In this document: in pieces, positions 1 through 10,620 of the stretch
Layout: every line of letters starts with the position of its first letter
How positions within the stretch are numbered: the first letter of the stretch is position 1
From: Chara braunii
Taxonomy: Eukaryota; Streptophyta; Charophyceae; Charales; Characeae
DNA: 28,704 bases
Assembly: GCA_003427395.1 (NCBI GenBank)
Contig: BFEA01000074.1
Location: 1,017,326 to 1,046,029, forward strand
Direction: 5' to 3'
The notes under the pieces: model-generated
What the model was told of the DNA's origin: nothing
Seen by the model: only the letters and a program-made list of their open reading frames with translations
Database searches by the model: none
Translations under genes and position numbers: made by a program

Positions 1-109
1 CCCCCTCCCGCCAACCCCCCAATCGCGCCCATCCCCTTCCATTATTCGTCGTTCGTGGTTTTTCAGGACGTCAACAAAATTTCTCCCACAATTCACAGAG
101 CTGCCCATC

Positions 110-930
110 ATCGAGTCCGACACGACGACCGTCGTGTTCGACACGATGACGGTCGAAGCGTGGTCGTGTACGCCACGTGCTGAACACGACCCCACCGTCG
201 TGTTCAACCCGATGACGGTCGCTGTCATCGTGTCGAACACGACCGCGGTGGCACCCCCCGACCCCACCGTCGTGTTCAACCCGATGATGGTCGCTGTCAT
301 CATGTCGAACACGACCGCAGTGGCACCCCACGACCCCACGGTCGTGTTCAATACGATGACGGTCGAGCGCGGGCATGTACACCACGTGTTGAACACGACC
401 CCACATTCGTGTTCAACACAATGACGGTCGCTGTCATCGTGTCGAACACGACCGTGGTGGCTACCCACGGCCCCACGGTCGTGTTCAACACGATGACGGT
501 CGCTGTCATCGTGTCGAACACGACCGCGGTGGCTACCCACGACCCCACGGTCGTGTTCAATGCGATGACGGTCGCTTTCATAGTGTTGAACTCGACCATG
601 TTGGATCGCCGCCGTGCCAATGGTAATGTTCAACACGACGACGGTCGCGCGCGGACATGTTCACCACAAAAGCACCGTCGTGTTCAACGCGCCGGCGGTC
701 GCTTATCGTCGTCTTCAACACGATGGCGGTGGCTGTCATGCAGACACGGGTATTGAGCGAGACAAGACAACGGTCGAGCGCGGACATGTTGAACATGACC
801 GCGTTGTCGTGAGAATATGGTGACGGTGGCTGTCGCCACATGCGCCTGTCATGTTGTGCAATGCGATGATGCGTCGTCGTGTTCAACACGACCGCGGCGG
901 GAGATCACCGCATTCAACACGACAACCAGT
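110..930. repeat. Minisatellite of 72-bp hairpin-containing units, degenerate at its right end
   Basis: The unit GTCGTGTTCAACACGATGAC, then GGTCGCT, then GTCATCGTGTCGAACACGAC starts at 197, 269, 406, 478 and 550, exactly 72 bp apart within each run. Its two 20-bp halves are reverse complements with one mismatch around a 7-nt loop, so each unit can fold into a hairpin. A second unit type of 65-66 bp (at 131 and 341) keeps the left arm but replaces the right half with GGTCGAGCG-type sequence. From about 600 to 930 only degenerate pieces remain. Because 72 is a multiple of three, several frames stay open on both strands with a 24-residue period; I regard these as artefacts, not genes. Confidence 0.93.
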
Positions 931-1500
931 CGCCGTGTCTTTCGTGCATCACTTCTGTTGAAGGCTGTGTCTTTTTCCGCGTTCACAGGCCTGATCTTTT
1001 ACATCGGCTGTGTGTGGCTAGCAGTGGGCGCGCTGAACCACATGTGTTGCACTCTACATATACCGCATGTGATCCATCTAGCTGCGGATTTGTTACTGAT
1101 ATGCATGTCTTGTGCCAATGGTCCACTGTTTTGTAACTTTTGTCATCGCAGAAACGTTTTAAATGGCTTGTGGTGGGCATGCACCACGGCAAGCTGCCAG
1201 CACAACTTTGGAAAGCATGTACTGTGTGGCATCTAATATACTGCCTAATAATGAGTTCCCTCCGCCGGACTGCCAATGTTTTCGCAAGACGTTCGAATAA
1301 CTCCAGAATCTCCTGATCATAAAAGGTCCCGGATGGCTGCGTGTGAAGAAACCACATGCGAAAGTGCATCTCCAGCCTTGGGCGGACCAATGAAAACCTT
1401 TGATGCAGAAGGTTCATAAGGTCAGGGTAGGGCCTGCTCCGGTGACAGGAACACATCCGATGTAGATCGTATCATGTGGGTGTCGAGAAGTTCGCTATGA
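931..1500. other. Unassigned spacer between minisatellite and transposase-like gene
   Basis: No recognisable gene. A 157-codon open frame lies on the minus strand (983-1456), but I see no known motif in it. The plus-strand frame of the downstream gene has stops here (TAA near 1417, TGA at 1498-1500). It may hold the promoter or an upstream exon of the downstream element; nothing in the sequence decides this. Confidence 0.5.
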
Positions 1501-4082
1501 GATTTCAAGTGCACAGGCCTTCTGTTTGGCGAGAGTGATGAAGATGGTTCGCAATCTGGTGCTTCGATATCATCTGACGCCAACAGTTCTCCAGACAAAA
1601 TTGATCATCCACAACCTTGCGATGATGATGGTACTGACCACTACTGTCGCAATGGTATGGAGAGTTCTGATGTCATCTCTGATTTTGATGACATTTTTCC
1701 AAAACGTTTGTCGTCTGAGAAGCGTCCTTATACTTTCCGTCTCAGAATGCCGCGGTCAAAGAAGATTCTGCAAACAGTTCACAAAAAGCTCACAAAAAAA
1801 GCACTGGCGAGTGTGCGTGGACAAGTTTGTTGTAAACAAGATTGTTGCGCTCGCATGACCATGGAAGACATCAAAGATGTTCGCAGTGCATATTACTGTA
1901 AGGATCACAAAAGTAGAGATGCATGGTGGGTTGAAACGTTAAAGAGGTTCACCTTCGTGGAAGATGAGAAAAAGATTGTACAACCTATTGTGGGGAAAAG
2001 AAAGGTGTGCATTAGTGCATGATGTTTCACACTGGGTGTGTGCAGGAATACATTTTTGAAAAAGAGGGTGACTTTGTTTAAAGGTTACATTATGCCCGAG
2101 CATGGCAGCACTGGACTCAGACGCACATCTGCAACATATGCGACGATGTTCGGGAAACTAAGCTCCTTTGTGTGTGACAATGGAGATTCCATGCCCAACG
2201 ACATGAGGATAAAAAATGGAGAATCACGAGTGGTTTTGAGATTGCCTGCTTGCTATAACAAGGTTGACATTTATAAGTTGTTGAAGTCACAATTTAACAA
2301 CCTGGGTGTCCCTTCTGTTTCCCTCCAAGTTTTCTATAACATGTGGAGAACACACTTCTGGCATGTGAAATTTCATGAAGTTGATCAAAACTTTGCAAAA
2401 TGTAAGAAGTGTGTTGAGTTCAAAGAATCTATCAATTCTGCGAAGTTCGTACTTGTGCGTGATTATTTCGTTTCGGAACGCGACAAACACTTGGACTTGC
2501 AGCTCCAACACCGTGCTGCTTATGAGGTGTGGAAGGATGAGTCGAAGAGACCAGGTTCCAACAGTTTATGCATCATTATTGACAGTATGGACCAAAGCAA
2601 GACGAGTATTTCACACTTTGGCGGAGAAAACAAGTCGAAGGCATTCACGAATATTCCAATAATGAAAACAAATTTAACAGTTATTATCGCACACGGCCGT
2701 TCACCATCGGTGCATGTTCACACATGGTACCCTTGCTATCCACATGATTCCAATGCTGTGGTGTCATCCATTATGAAAGTTATGCGTGACATACAGGCGA
2801 TAAGCGACTTACCTCATAAATTGAGGATACAAGCCGACAACTGCTGGAGAGAAAAGAAAAACAAATACGTTTTGTCTCTGGCCTCAGCTTTGGTAAAATT
2901 TGGCTTCTTCAAAGAAATCGAATTCGGTTTTATGTTGGTAGGACATACACATACGGACGTTGATGCCACTTTGAGTCATTTCTCTCGCAAACTAAAAATG
3001 CATGATGCTTATACCATGCTCGACCTCTTCAAACTCGTTGCCAGTTCCCAAAAAGAGCGTCCTTTGTGCACATTCATGGATGAAATTGCTGACTGGCGGG
3101 GAGCTGTTAAGCCCTTCCTGGTCAACAGACTGACCGGTCATACTAAGCCACATTTATTTAAGTTTTATATGGAGGATGACAATCCTGTGTTCCAGTGGAA
3201 AGAGTATTGCACTTCTCTGCACTGGTCTTCTCCGGTCTATTGTTTTAAACGATATGAAAATAAAGTATATGCTGGACCCGAATGACCATTCGAGCCGTCA
3301 CCTGTTCTCCCATCACCTATTCGACCTGTTAAAGAAACATCACGTGGTCAACCCGCTAAGGATAAGAATTCGGATTTCAAATAAGGAATTGAAGGCGTGA
3401 AGACGTTTGTTGAGTGGTTGGAAAACCAGTGGCACGAGTGGTTGGGAATGAAAGATGAGGTTAGCTTCTCAAAGGAGAATGCTCTTTCACACAGGAAAAC
3501 TTTCCTGGACACAATCGAGAAAAATTATGGGTCTGGCTTTGCAAAAACATCACTCGAGGCTGGCTTTTGGCCCTCGCAGGAAAGAATTATGAGGGACGAT
3601 GCTGAGCATATATTGATATTGTCTTCCTCTTGGAGAGCAATGAGAATAAGGAACCGTTGTTCGTTGGGTCAGCCAATAAGCGTCCAAAAGCAGAGCTCGA
3701 CCCGGTTGTGGATGTCGAAAAGGAACAAGTCGTTCTCTTGCGTCCTTCGCAAGATGATATCGATCAGGGAGTTTTCGTGTGGATGGGTAGAGTCATTTCT
3801 GATATTGACAACGATAGGAAGTCGCTTGCTTTCAATCATGTTCTTATTGAATATTGAGTGCCACAACCTGTCGTCAAAAGTCTTTCTCTGCAATATGCAA
3901 ATGCATGGAAGAAGATATGGAAGAAAGACAGCACAACAGCACAGCAGTGGCAGCACATGAACCGTGTTTTGTGGAGTTGGTCATCAAGGACGTTGCGTTT
4001 GAAAAATGGAGTGCACATTCCCAAATCGGTTAGAGAGAAAGTCTTGGCATGTCTTTCACTTCCCGATGATGAAGACCAATAG
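1501..4082 (+). pseudogene. Transposase-like gene (RNase H/DDE-like, resembles DUF7869 group), broken
   Basis: One long reading frame runs from 1501, opening with an acidic Ser/Asp-rich segment; the first ATG in frame is at 1657. A cysteine-rich stretch (CCKQDCCAR) follows, then the catalytic-type core. Counting residues from 2038, the core has a CKKC pair, IIIDSMDQSK with Asp182 and Asp185, QADNCWREKKN with Asp267, and VGHTHTDVD with Asp307 and Asp309. These spaced acidic motifs and the DNC..KN and GHTH..D signatures fit the RNase H-like DUF7869-type proteins, multicopy and probably transposon-derived in algae and plants (family name recalled, not searched). Past the core come a Pro-rich linker, a region with VFVWMGRVI and a basic C-terminus ending LPDDEDQ at a TAG (4080-4082). 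The frame is broken by TGA 2020-2022, TGA 3283-3285, TAA 3382-3384, a frameshift near 3605 and TGA 3855-3857, so it is not functional as sequenced unless spliced in an unexpected way. Confidence 0.72.
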
Positions 4083-4310
4083 GATAAGTCGCTGAGAAGG
4101 CCTCATTTTGTGCGTGTTGGTGTACCATTTACTTGTCATTGAGCTTTCATTCATATATGGTTAAACTATATTGCATTGGCTTGCCTTTTACTTCCCTATG
4201 ATGAAGATTAGTAGACTTTAAGTACGTCGTTGAAAAGAGGTAATCATATTTCATTCGGGCGTATTGCCGTATCAATTAGTGGTCATTGAGCTTCTGTATT
4301 TCATGTGTTG
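4044..4310 (+). repeat. Diverged tandem duplication of the transposase-like gene's 3' end
   Basis: Sequence around the gene's last codons and stop (from about 4044, TTGGCATGTC..CCCGATGATGAAGACC) recurs about 132 bp downstream (from about 4175, TTGGCTTGCC..CCCTATGATGAAGATT). The similarity continues to CATTGAGCTT in each copy (about 4136 and 4287). The second copy encodes a degraded version of the same C-terminus with adjacent stops. Several mismatches show that the duplication is old. Confidence 0.7.
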
Positions 4311-4314
4311 CAGA

Positions 4315-4917
4315 ATGGTTCATTCAACGACTGAATGGCCGCCAAGCAATATGGTGTGGGGCAGAAATGTATGGCATGATATGGGGTCTATCTTTTTCAC
4401 ACCTAAAGTGGTTTTAGATGGTGCAGTACTCAGTGTCAGAGGTGTGGATGTCGCACCGGATTGCTGGGAGCATTATCCTCGATAATGTTTGTATATTTGT
4501 GGTCGTAGGTATTGTGGAACAAGAGAATATTCGCGAGAAGCGCTCGCACCGTATTCAAAATTATACTATTCAGCAGTGAAGTTCTACCACAACGACTTCA
4601 AGGTGATGACCTTGTACTGTGCAGCGTCAAGTATCCAAGGGCGCTGCAAACTTTCTTTTCTTATTCATAACGATCATTCTACAAGTGCAAACATATCCAA
4701 TGCACATGACATCGACGAACGAAGACGAAAAGCATTTCAAAGGAGGATCATGGACCAACCGTCGCTCAAAACACTCGTGGATGAGCTCGTGGACACAGCG
4801 ATTACATATGTACGAAGTCTTCTGCTGCGAGAGTATGAAGTCATAGAAAATTACGTAGAGTACAAGGACCCCACGTTCGATGGGCACAATGAGACGAACA
4901 CTGTAGAAGATTGAACA
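4315..4917 (+). pseudogene. Unidentified reading frame after the transposase-like gene, one internal stop
   Basis: From an ATG at 4315, just after a TTGCAG that resembles a 3' splice site, a frame is open for 56 codons to a TAA at 4483-4485. The same frame then stays open from 4486 to a TGA at 4915-4917. The composition is protein-like: Trp-rich at the start (TEWPPSNMVWGRNVWHDMG), then acidic and basic helical stretches such as MDQPSLKTLVDELVDTAI. I recognise no domain. It is in the same strand as the preceding gene and could be a second ORF, or a final exon, of the same mobile element. The TAA could derive from CAA by one transition, as with stops in the preceding gene. It could also be a chance open frame, though its length after the stop argues against that. 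Confidence 0.45.
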
Positions 4918-4919
4918 AT

Positions 4920-5570
4920 TCACATGAGGAGAGCGTGAAATTTATCACGCAGATCGTATTAATATGTCCATTACGTATTTAGATCTGATTCAAGTAGCCT
5001 TAGAATATCGTTTTGAAGTGTTATCTGGCAGTGCCTAGAAGTCGATTTCAATTATAGTAAACTTTGATGAAAATTTTGACAATGTGTAATTTTAAGAGTT
5101 CATAAACGCACCATTGAGCTGATGTAAGTGGCACTGCTTTGCTTTTAATATAATTGCCAATGGACTTTTGCATTAAATTTTTCTTCCACGGTCTCCATAT
5201 GAAGGGTGTTGTTATAGTTTGAAGCAACTTAAGGTCTTGGAATTTGGAGAGCTGCTCTTTGTTTGAATGTGTCAAGGGTTTTACAAATTTCGCAATTCTT
5301 TCCTTCGCATATGATGTCATTTTTTTCGTTTATATTATAATCATTTCGACACTTCTCTGCTCCAGGTTTACATTGTGCCGAAATATTAAAATCCTAATTT
5401 TTTGTTCTACAATTTATCTTTTGTTCGGTTACTTCGTTAATTGCATTATATTCACTTTTTACAAAACAGTTCATTTTTAACGAAAACGCCGTTTTTAGTC
5501 ACTTCCATTTTTTTTATTTTTTTTATTATTATTATTTTTATTATAAAAGTTTAGGGTGTTGTAGAGGTCA
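4920..5570. other. AT-rich non-coding stretch
   Basis: Markedly more AT-rich than the flanks, ending in a T/ATT run at about 5510-5546. Short open frames on both strands show no protein-like pattern. It could be the 3' flank of the element or intergenic DNA. Confidence 0.6.
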
Positions 5571-6207
5571 GTTACTAAGCTCACATTGATTGCCAGAAGT
5601 TGTCATCCATGGTTGCCCTGAAGAGACGAGGCTACCTCCCATCCCATCCTTGCGTCAATACTCCTAGCGCACCCCCTATTCCTACTATCCTATCCTACCT
5701 TAGTGTGACCGGCACTCAAGACCATTACCCTACCATCGAGGGAAACTTGGACCAAAAAGTAGTAACAGGCACCATGGCTCGTGACCCAACCCTGGTGGAA
5801 GCGTAGTCAAATGGGCCTCGTCGTACGGAAACTTCGGACATCGGGCTCAAGCAATCACCTATTAGCCCCTAAGTAGACTGACTAGTAACTCACGCCCTCT
5901 CTTATCATCGAGACACCTATTATTAGTTGGTCATGACCTCCCAGGCCTTATGGTTATGTATGTGTGAGTGTTCGGTATTGTAGGTATACCTGTAAGCTAT
6001 GTGTATGTTTTTTTGTAATGTGTGTGAACCGGTAGCAGACGCTGCTCCCCACCATGGAGCATCTACATGGAACAACACGATTGAGATTGAGAGCAATGAG
6101 AGAAAGATGAAGTTTATGCATTCATGGTTATCCAACCCACATCCTGCAATAACATTCTATAGTTGTGACCGAGGAACCTGATACACGAGTGACCTTTGTT
6201 TTCAAGA
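5571..6207. other. Unassigned sequence
   Basis: I see no gene, RNA or clear repeat. Open frames are under 80 codons, with no recognisable motifs. A retrotransposon origin is possible but no terminal repeat pair was found. Confidence 0.4.
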
Positions 6208-6434
6208 GGCAAAACTTCGTTTTTCTCGGACATGTAGAAGACGGGTAAGAATAACTTGAATAACTTTGTCATATCATTCTCATCAAGTTAAAATTGGTCA
6301 AGGTCGGTTTCCGCTCCAACGTTTCTGGAGGCAAAACTTAGTTTTTCTCGGTCTTGTAGAAGGTAAGTAAGAATAATTTTGGCATATCATTCTCATCAAG
6401 TTAAAATCGGTCAAGGTCGGTTTCCGCTCCAACG
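6208..6434. repeat. Direct duplication, about 110 bp, two copies
   Basis: Copies at 6208-6321 and 6330-6434 both run from GGCAAAACTT through TTTTTCTCGG, GTAAGAATAA, CATATCATTCTCATCAAGTT and GGTCAAGGTCGGTTTCCGCT to CCAACG, 122 bp apart. The second copy has lost about 10 bp in the middle. The high identity implies a fairly recent tandem duplication. Confidence 0.9.
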
Positions 6435-8100
6435 GTTTTTCGTTATGCAGTTTGAGCCGATCTCATACTGTTTTGGTTTTTATACTACATGTTTTTGCGA
6501 CAATACCCATTTTGTAGGCAACTATCATAAATATTATCATCTTATCAATGTATGTTTTTTTTTTTTTTTGAGTTTGATTTATATGGGTCAGTTTTGTTTA
6601 TTTGTGGTTTAAGTATGTAAAGGGCTAAGATCAATTGTGGTTCTCACACCGGTAGAAGAGATCGACCTAGTCGACCGACATGCGCTTCCTACTTAGGAAG
6701 TTAGGAGATCAACTCCCTAAGAAAAGATCGATGTCTGAGATCAGACGACATTTTAACCAAACATACCTATACTGTAGCGAAACGAGAAAACACCATTGGC
6801 CGATCTACCTCTGCGACTGCACGTAAAAGCTTTCGTACGTAGGTCAGTAGCTCGGTAGGTATACACCCTTAAGGGTGGTGGCAACCCCTTAGGGATTGTA
6901 AGTTGTGCCTCGCGGGGACCTATCCCGTCTTAGGGAATCGTGAGAGGTACGACTCGCACAGTCGGCCAGACTTGCGAGGTGACAACACAACCGCATCTGT
7001 CTCGGCGGTTCGCAGAACTACTCTCGCGTGTCTCCAGGTTGTTTCTTGTTTTCTTTAACTCCTTCGTGATGTGGTCGGGAGGACTCCCGCCTTTATGCGA
7101 AAGAGGTGGGAACCGATGCGCTCGACACTGGGTTGTCCATCAAATGTGTTTCCTGGAGGCACACTGCGTCTGACCAGTCCTTTCTGTCTACTCCTTTCAG
7201 CTGATCCAGGATGACTTGCGTCTTTGACTGTTTTGCTGAGGCTAGTCCGTTCATACTGAGGGAGCGCACTTCTAGCTATGTAGTCCTCGTGACCAACCTC
7301 CACTCCCTGTCTTTTACTGTAAAGGGCATCTACCATATTCATATCTCCCTACTTATTCCCAGTTGGTGTCCCTAGGGAGTCTTTACGAAGTCTGCCAGGA
7401 CCCTGAGTCCAACAGACCGCCTTTCTGCAAGATGCCACTATCTAGTGGCCTCACTAGGATGGTATTGACGCCTATATTGGACCAGAGCTCAATAGGTTTA
7501 ATTTTTAGCACTGGTCGTGACTGAACCAGCGATACAGCCTCTTTGATTGGTCGTACCGGAGGAATACGTCCAATTCTGCTAATCTTCGACTTCCATAGAA
7601 AACAGTCAGGGTGGACATTGCTCTTGGTGGGAGCATGTATTGGGTTAGCTGTGCATTGTCTGACATGAGGAGGGTCGCCCCTCCCCCCCCCGGAGGACGT
7701 AAGGGTGAGGAAAACTGAGGAGCAACCTCTGACAGTGACCTCTCCATGCGCTACATTCGGGGTCCAGAGAGGCCCACTTCCGAGACTTTGTCCTTGAGAC
7801 AGACGGGGAGGAGTGTTGTGCCTTTGTCTGACAGCTCCCTTCGGGCAGCGCCGCAACGCCTCTACCGAGCAGACCATGCATTCTCTAACTCTTGCTAGTG
7901 AGTCTAGTGTGCGGGAGAGCCGAAGGTTGGGGGGTGGGGGGCCTGGACCGATGGGGAATCTATTTGCTGATTCTGTTGTTTCTGTTGTTCCTGTTTTATA
8001 TCTATCATTTGTTCCCCGACAGCAAGTCCCAATCACAGGCCTGACGGACCTTGTTCGATTGCCAGGTGGGGGGGGGCAGTGTGGAGGGGTACACCTGTCT
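6435..8100. other. Unassigned, probably decayed repeat DNA
   Basis: The longest open frame (minus strand, 7383-8036) is Pro/Gly/Ser/Arg-rich and low in hydrophobic residues, and it overlaps other open frames. It has no motif I can name. G and C homopolymers occur at about 7680-7695 and 8066-8077. I cannot support a gene. Confidence 0.4.
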
Positions 8101-9162
8101 TTACCACAGTGGCTTTTTTTTCAGAGGAAACACCCGAGGTGGTGCTAGGGGTGCTGGTAAGAGCAGGCACCACTAACACTCCCGGGGAGGCTCCATCTAT
8201 TGGTGGGGAGCAGCACCTGCTGGAACTCGGGTCCAGCGTCCCTGAACATTGTTTGTTGCTTTGTTGTTGAAGTTGTCCTCCCTGCTCTTCGTTGACTTGT
8301 CTTGCTCTCTTTGCTCCCTCTTCGGGTGTTTGCCTTCCCTAATCACCCGCTGTTTCTCTTCCTCCGCCTTCCGGTCGCCTAATGCTCCTTTCGACTTTTT
8401 TTTTTGAAGTTCCTTCCTTGCCTCTTCTCACGTTCTTCCTTTCTGTCTGTCCCACTCGTGTTCGAGTCTGGCCTTGTCTTCGAGCGTTCCTGTGTCGGTT
8501 CTTCCGGTGTGTTTCCTGTTTCCTCCCCTGGTCCCTTCCTTTCCCTTCCCATGTCCTTTCCTTTGGCCTCCACCGTTCATGTCCAGCCTTTCCTCAAACC
8601 CTTCTTGCTGAGGTTCTCCCTCTTTTGTGTTCTCCCTTGTCCTCCCTGTGTGGACTTTCCATCGTCTCTTGTCGGTTTCCTGTCACTCGGCTCTGCCCAT
8701 CTTCTTAATTGTTCTCCTGTCCTCTTTTAATCATGCATGTGTCGGGGTTAGCTCTGCTGCACTCCATTGGCGATGGACGCTTGGCCTCCGCCCGTTGCCT
8801 CTTTATCGCCAATCCTTGGGATCCCTTCCTCTGCTGCTCTCCATTGGCTATGGAGCTTACGCTCATGGCTGCCTTTGGCTCACCCCTACCCAGCTCAACG
8901 CCACGCCAGCCAGTGACGTGGTCCGCACTAGACCCTCCTCTTGCCAAATTGAAGGTAGTGCGTCCCCAATGCAAATGCACCCAGTTGCCACTGGACCCGG
9001 TTTCCAGTATACTCTTTCTGTATGTTTCTATGGGACGGTGGACCCGGTTTCGAGCAGGTGCTGCTTCCCACCAATCAGAACGGAGCCATCCTCTCCGCAT
9101 CTCCTCAATCCGGGTGGTTCTCTGACCAACACCCAGATAGAGGCGCTGCGCAATGATTTCTT
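8101..9162. other. Pyrimidine-rich unassigned stretch
   Basis: The plus strand is strongly enriched in C and T between about 8260 and 8720, which opens frames on both strands that read as Ser/Leu/Phe/Pro-rich or Arg/Lys/Glu-rich sequence. No homology is recognisable. The frames look like a composition effect. Confidence 0.4.
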
Positions 9163-9691
9163 TTTTTTTTTAATAAACTACGCTATATTCTTCTCACAAA
9201 TATTTCATCATCTTTCAAATTCTTTCAATTCACCTTCACTACCTACCTACCACTACTCCTAAGGCTTATACAGGGGACCCCTGCAAACATAGCTTTGTTG
9301 TCTCCCTCCAGCCATCAGAGGCGATGCATGTTGCCCCCCCCCCCAACCATGGTGGTCAAGGATGGGTTGGGGCTGCCGGTGGGGTTCCGGCTAACACAAG
9401 GACCGAGCATTTTGCCAGTAGCTGCGCCTCCCTTTTCATCGTCCCCCACCCCCAACCAAATAACAGAAGTGTCTAAGGCCAACACTCTCCCACACACCGC
9501 ACACAACCCACTAACACTCACACTCATACCCGTGTTGGCCAACGACCCTGCTAATACTGATCAGAGGTATCAAGCGGACTATCACCGCTGGTTGGCACTA
9601 AGTGCGCCGCAGGCAGTTGTGGGGCTCTGACCCACAACCTCCTAAATGCCAATTGTGTGCCTGACCAGCTGAGCTAGGTCGCTGGATCTCA
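9163..9691 (-). mobile_element. Long tRNA-derived SINE with 12-bp target-site duplication and poly(A) tail
   Basis: The 12-bp sequence CAATGATTTCTT flanks the element at 9151-9162 and 9692-9703. On the minus strand the element begins next to the right copy and within about 15-27 bases has TAGCTCAGCTGG (plus 9665-9676), a perfect polymerase III A box (TRGCNNAGYNGG). A weaker B-box-like GGGTCAGAGCC (9623-9633) sits inside a 5-bp stem GTGGG/CCCAC, as in a tRNA T-arm. The 3' end is a run of about 9-11 A next to the left flank. This A-box-first, A-tail-last order with matching flanks is the structure expected of a SINE mobilised by a LINE. At about 529 bp it is long for a SINE; the inner part is unassigned and may contain a second insertion. 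Confidence 0.75.
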
Positions 9692-9881
9692 CAATGATTT
9701 CTTGCCCCCCTCCCCTCCTCCAAAAAAGAAAAGAAAAGCAGGAATATATATATCATCAAATAGAACTGCCCGGTAAACCGTAGGCAGAGAGGGAGAAGAG
9801 GACAACAAAAGAGGGCCTGTGACAAACTGTTTCGTCGGAGTTTCACCGACTCATCAGGAGGCTGAACATATATATGGGGGG

Positions 9882-10076
9882 GGGGTGCAACTTCAGGAGA
9901 GTCACAAAAACGTGTTATAATTGCACTATGGGGCAAGATACAGTGCAATTGCACTTCGGGCACCCTACCTGGCCAGAAAGCTGGGTTGTATACATTGCCC
10001 GAACTGCAATTGGAAACTGTATCTTGGCCCATTGTGCAATTATAACTCATTTTTGTGACTCCTGAGTAGTTTCCCC
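9882..10076. mobile_element. Foldback MITE, family A, copy 1
   Basis: The ends are inverted repeats of about 80 bp, running from GGGG through TCAGGAG, GTCACAAAAA and GTTATAATTGCAC to CAAGATACAGT and TTCGGGCA. They are separated by only about 35 bp, so the whole 195 bp can fold back on itself. There is no coding capacity. A target-site duplication is hidden by the adjoining G run. A second, incomplete copy starts at 11823. Confidence 0.88.
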
Positions 10077-10099
10077 TTCTTTGGTCTTTCAAAGAGCAC

Positions 10100-10137
10100 A
10101 CCTGCCAGTGATCATCCACTGCCCATAGTGATCATCC
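10100..10137. repeat. Short tandem duplication
   Basis: AGTGATCATCCACT occurs twice about 20 bp apart just beyond the right end of the foldback MITE. Confidence 0.8.
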
Positions 10138-10620
10138 ACTCCAATCTATTCATGGGTAGCAGCATGGGCTGGGAATCGGGCCCAGTGTCCCAATTGACAA
10201 ATACTAATATACATGAAGCAAACACTTCAGCATTGATTGCTCCTACTGGGTCGGAAGATTGACTGCCAGTGTTCTATGAGGATAAGGGGGAAGCTCAGCC
10301 TCTTCAGCCCTCTCAAGGGCTGCCAGATACAAAGATTGAGGATCAGGCTAGGCTTTCCAAGTACACGCTCCGATCATTTCCGTCCATACCAGGCCAAATC
10401 TACCCAAGTATTGTCTGCGGGAGGGAAGGGATACGGGAATTCCGATGCCGGTCTCAATCGAAATGCAATGTCAATGCTCATCCAATCAATGAACTCTGGA
10501 GACATCCCCCTTTAGTTTTGCAAGTGCCCTTGAGTTTGGACCGCTCGGCCATTCTGCGATGATTCTGCCTCGAAGATTTGTATTTTCTGTTTCTTTACCT
10601 TGGGTTCACTTAGGTGTTTG

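Noticed and set aside
134-756. Long open frames on both strands encoding a 24-residue repeat (NTMTVAVIVSNTT type)
   Set aside because: The repeat unit is 72 bp, a multiple of three, so lack of stops in one unit propagates through the array. The unit is a DNA hairpin, and both strands are equally open.
983-1456. 157-codon minus-strand open frame
   Set aside because: No recognisable motif, no supporting context, and its right end lies close to the plus-strand transposase-like gene. Left as unassigned.
7383-8036. 217-codon minus-strand open frame
   Set aside because: Biased to Pro/Gly/Ser/Arg with few hydrophobic stretches, includes a homopolymer-encoded segment, and overlaps other open frames. 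No family resemblance.
8079-9290. Possible LTR: G-rich tract before TGTGG and an AATAAA near 9172
   Set aside because: The AATAAA region is better explained as the tail of the minus-strand SINE at 9163-9691. No matching second LTR, primer-binding site or 5-bp duplication was found.
9598-9691. Functional tRNA gene on the minus strand
   Set aside because: The A box is perfect, but the acceptor stem does not pair, the anticodon arm is absent and the B box is degenerate. A SINE head fits better.
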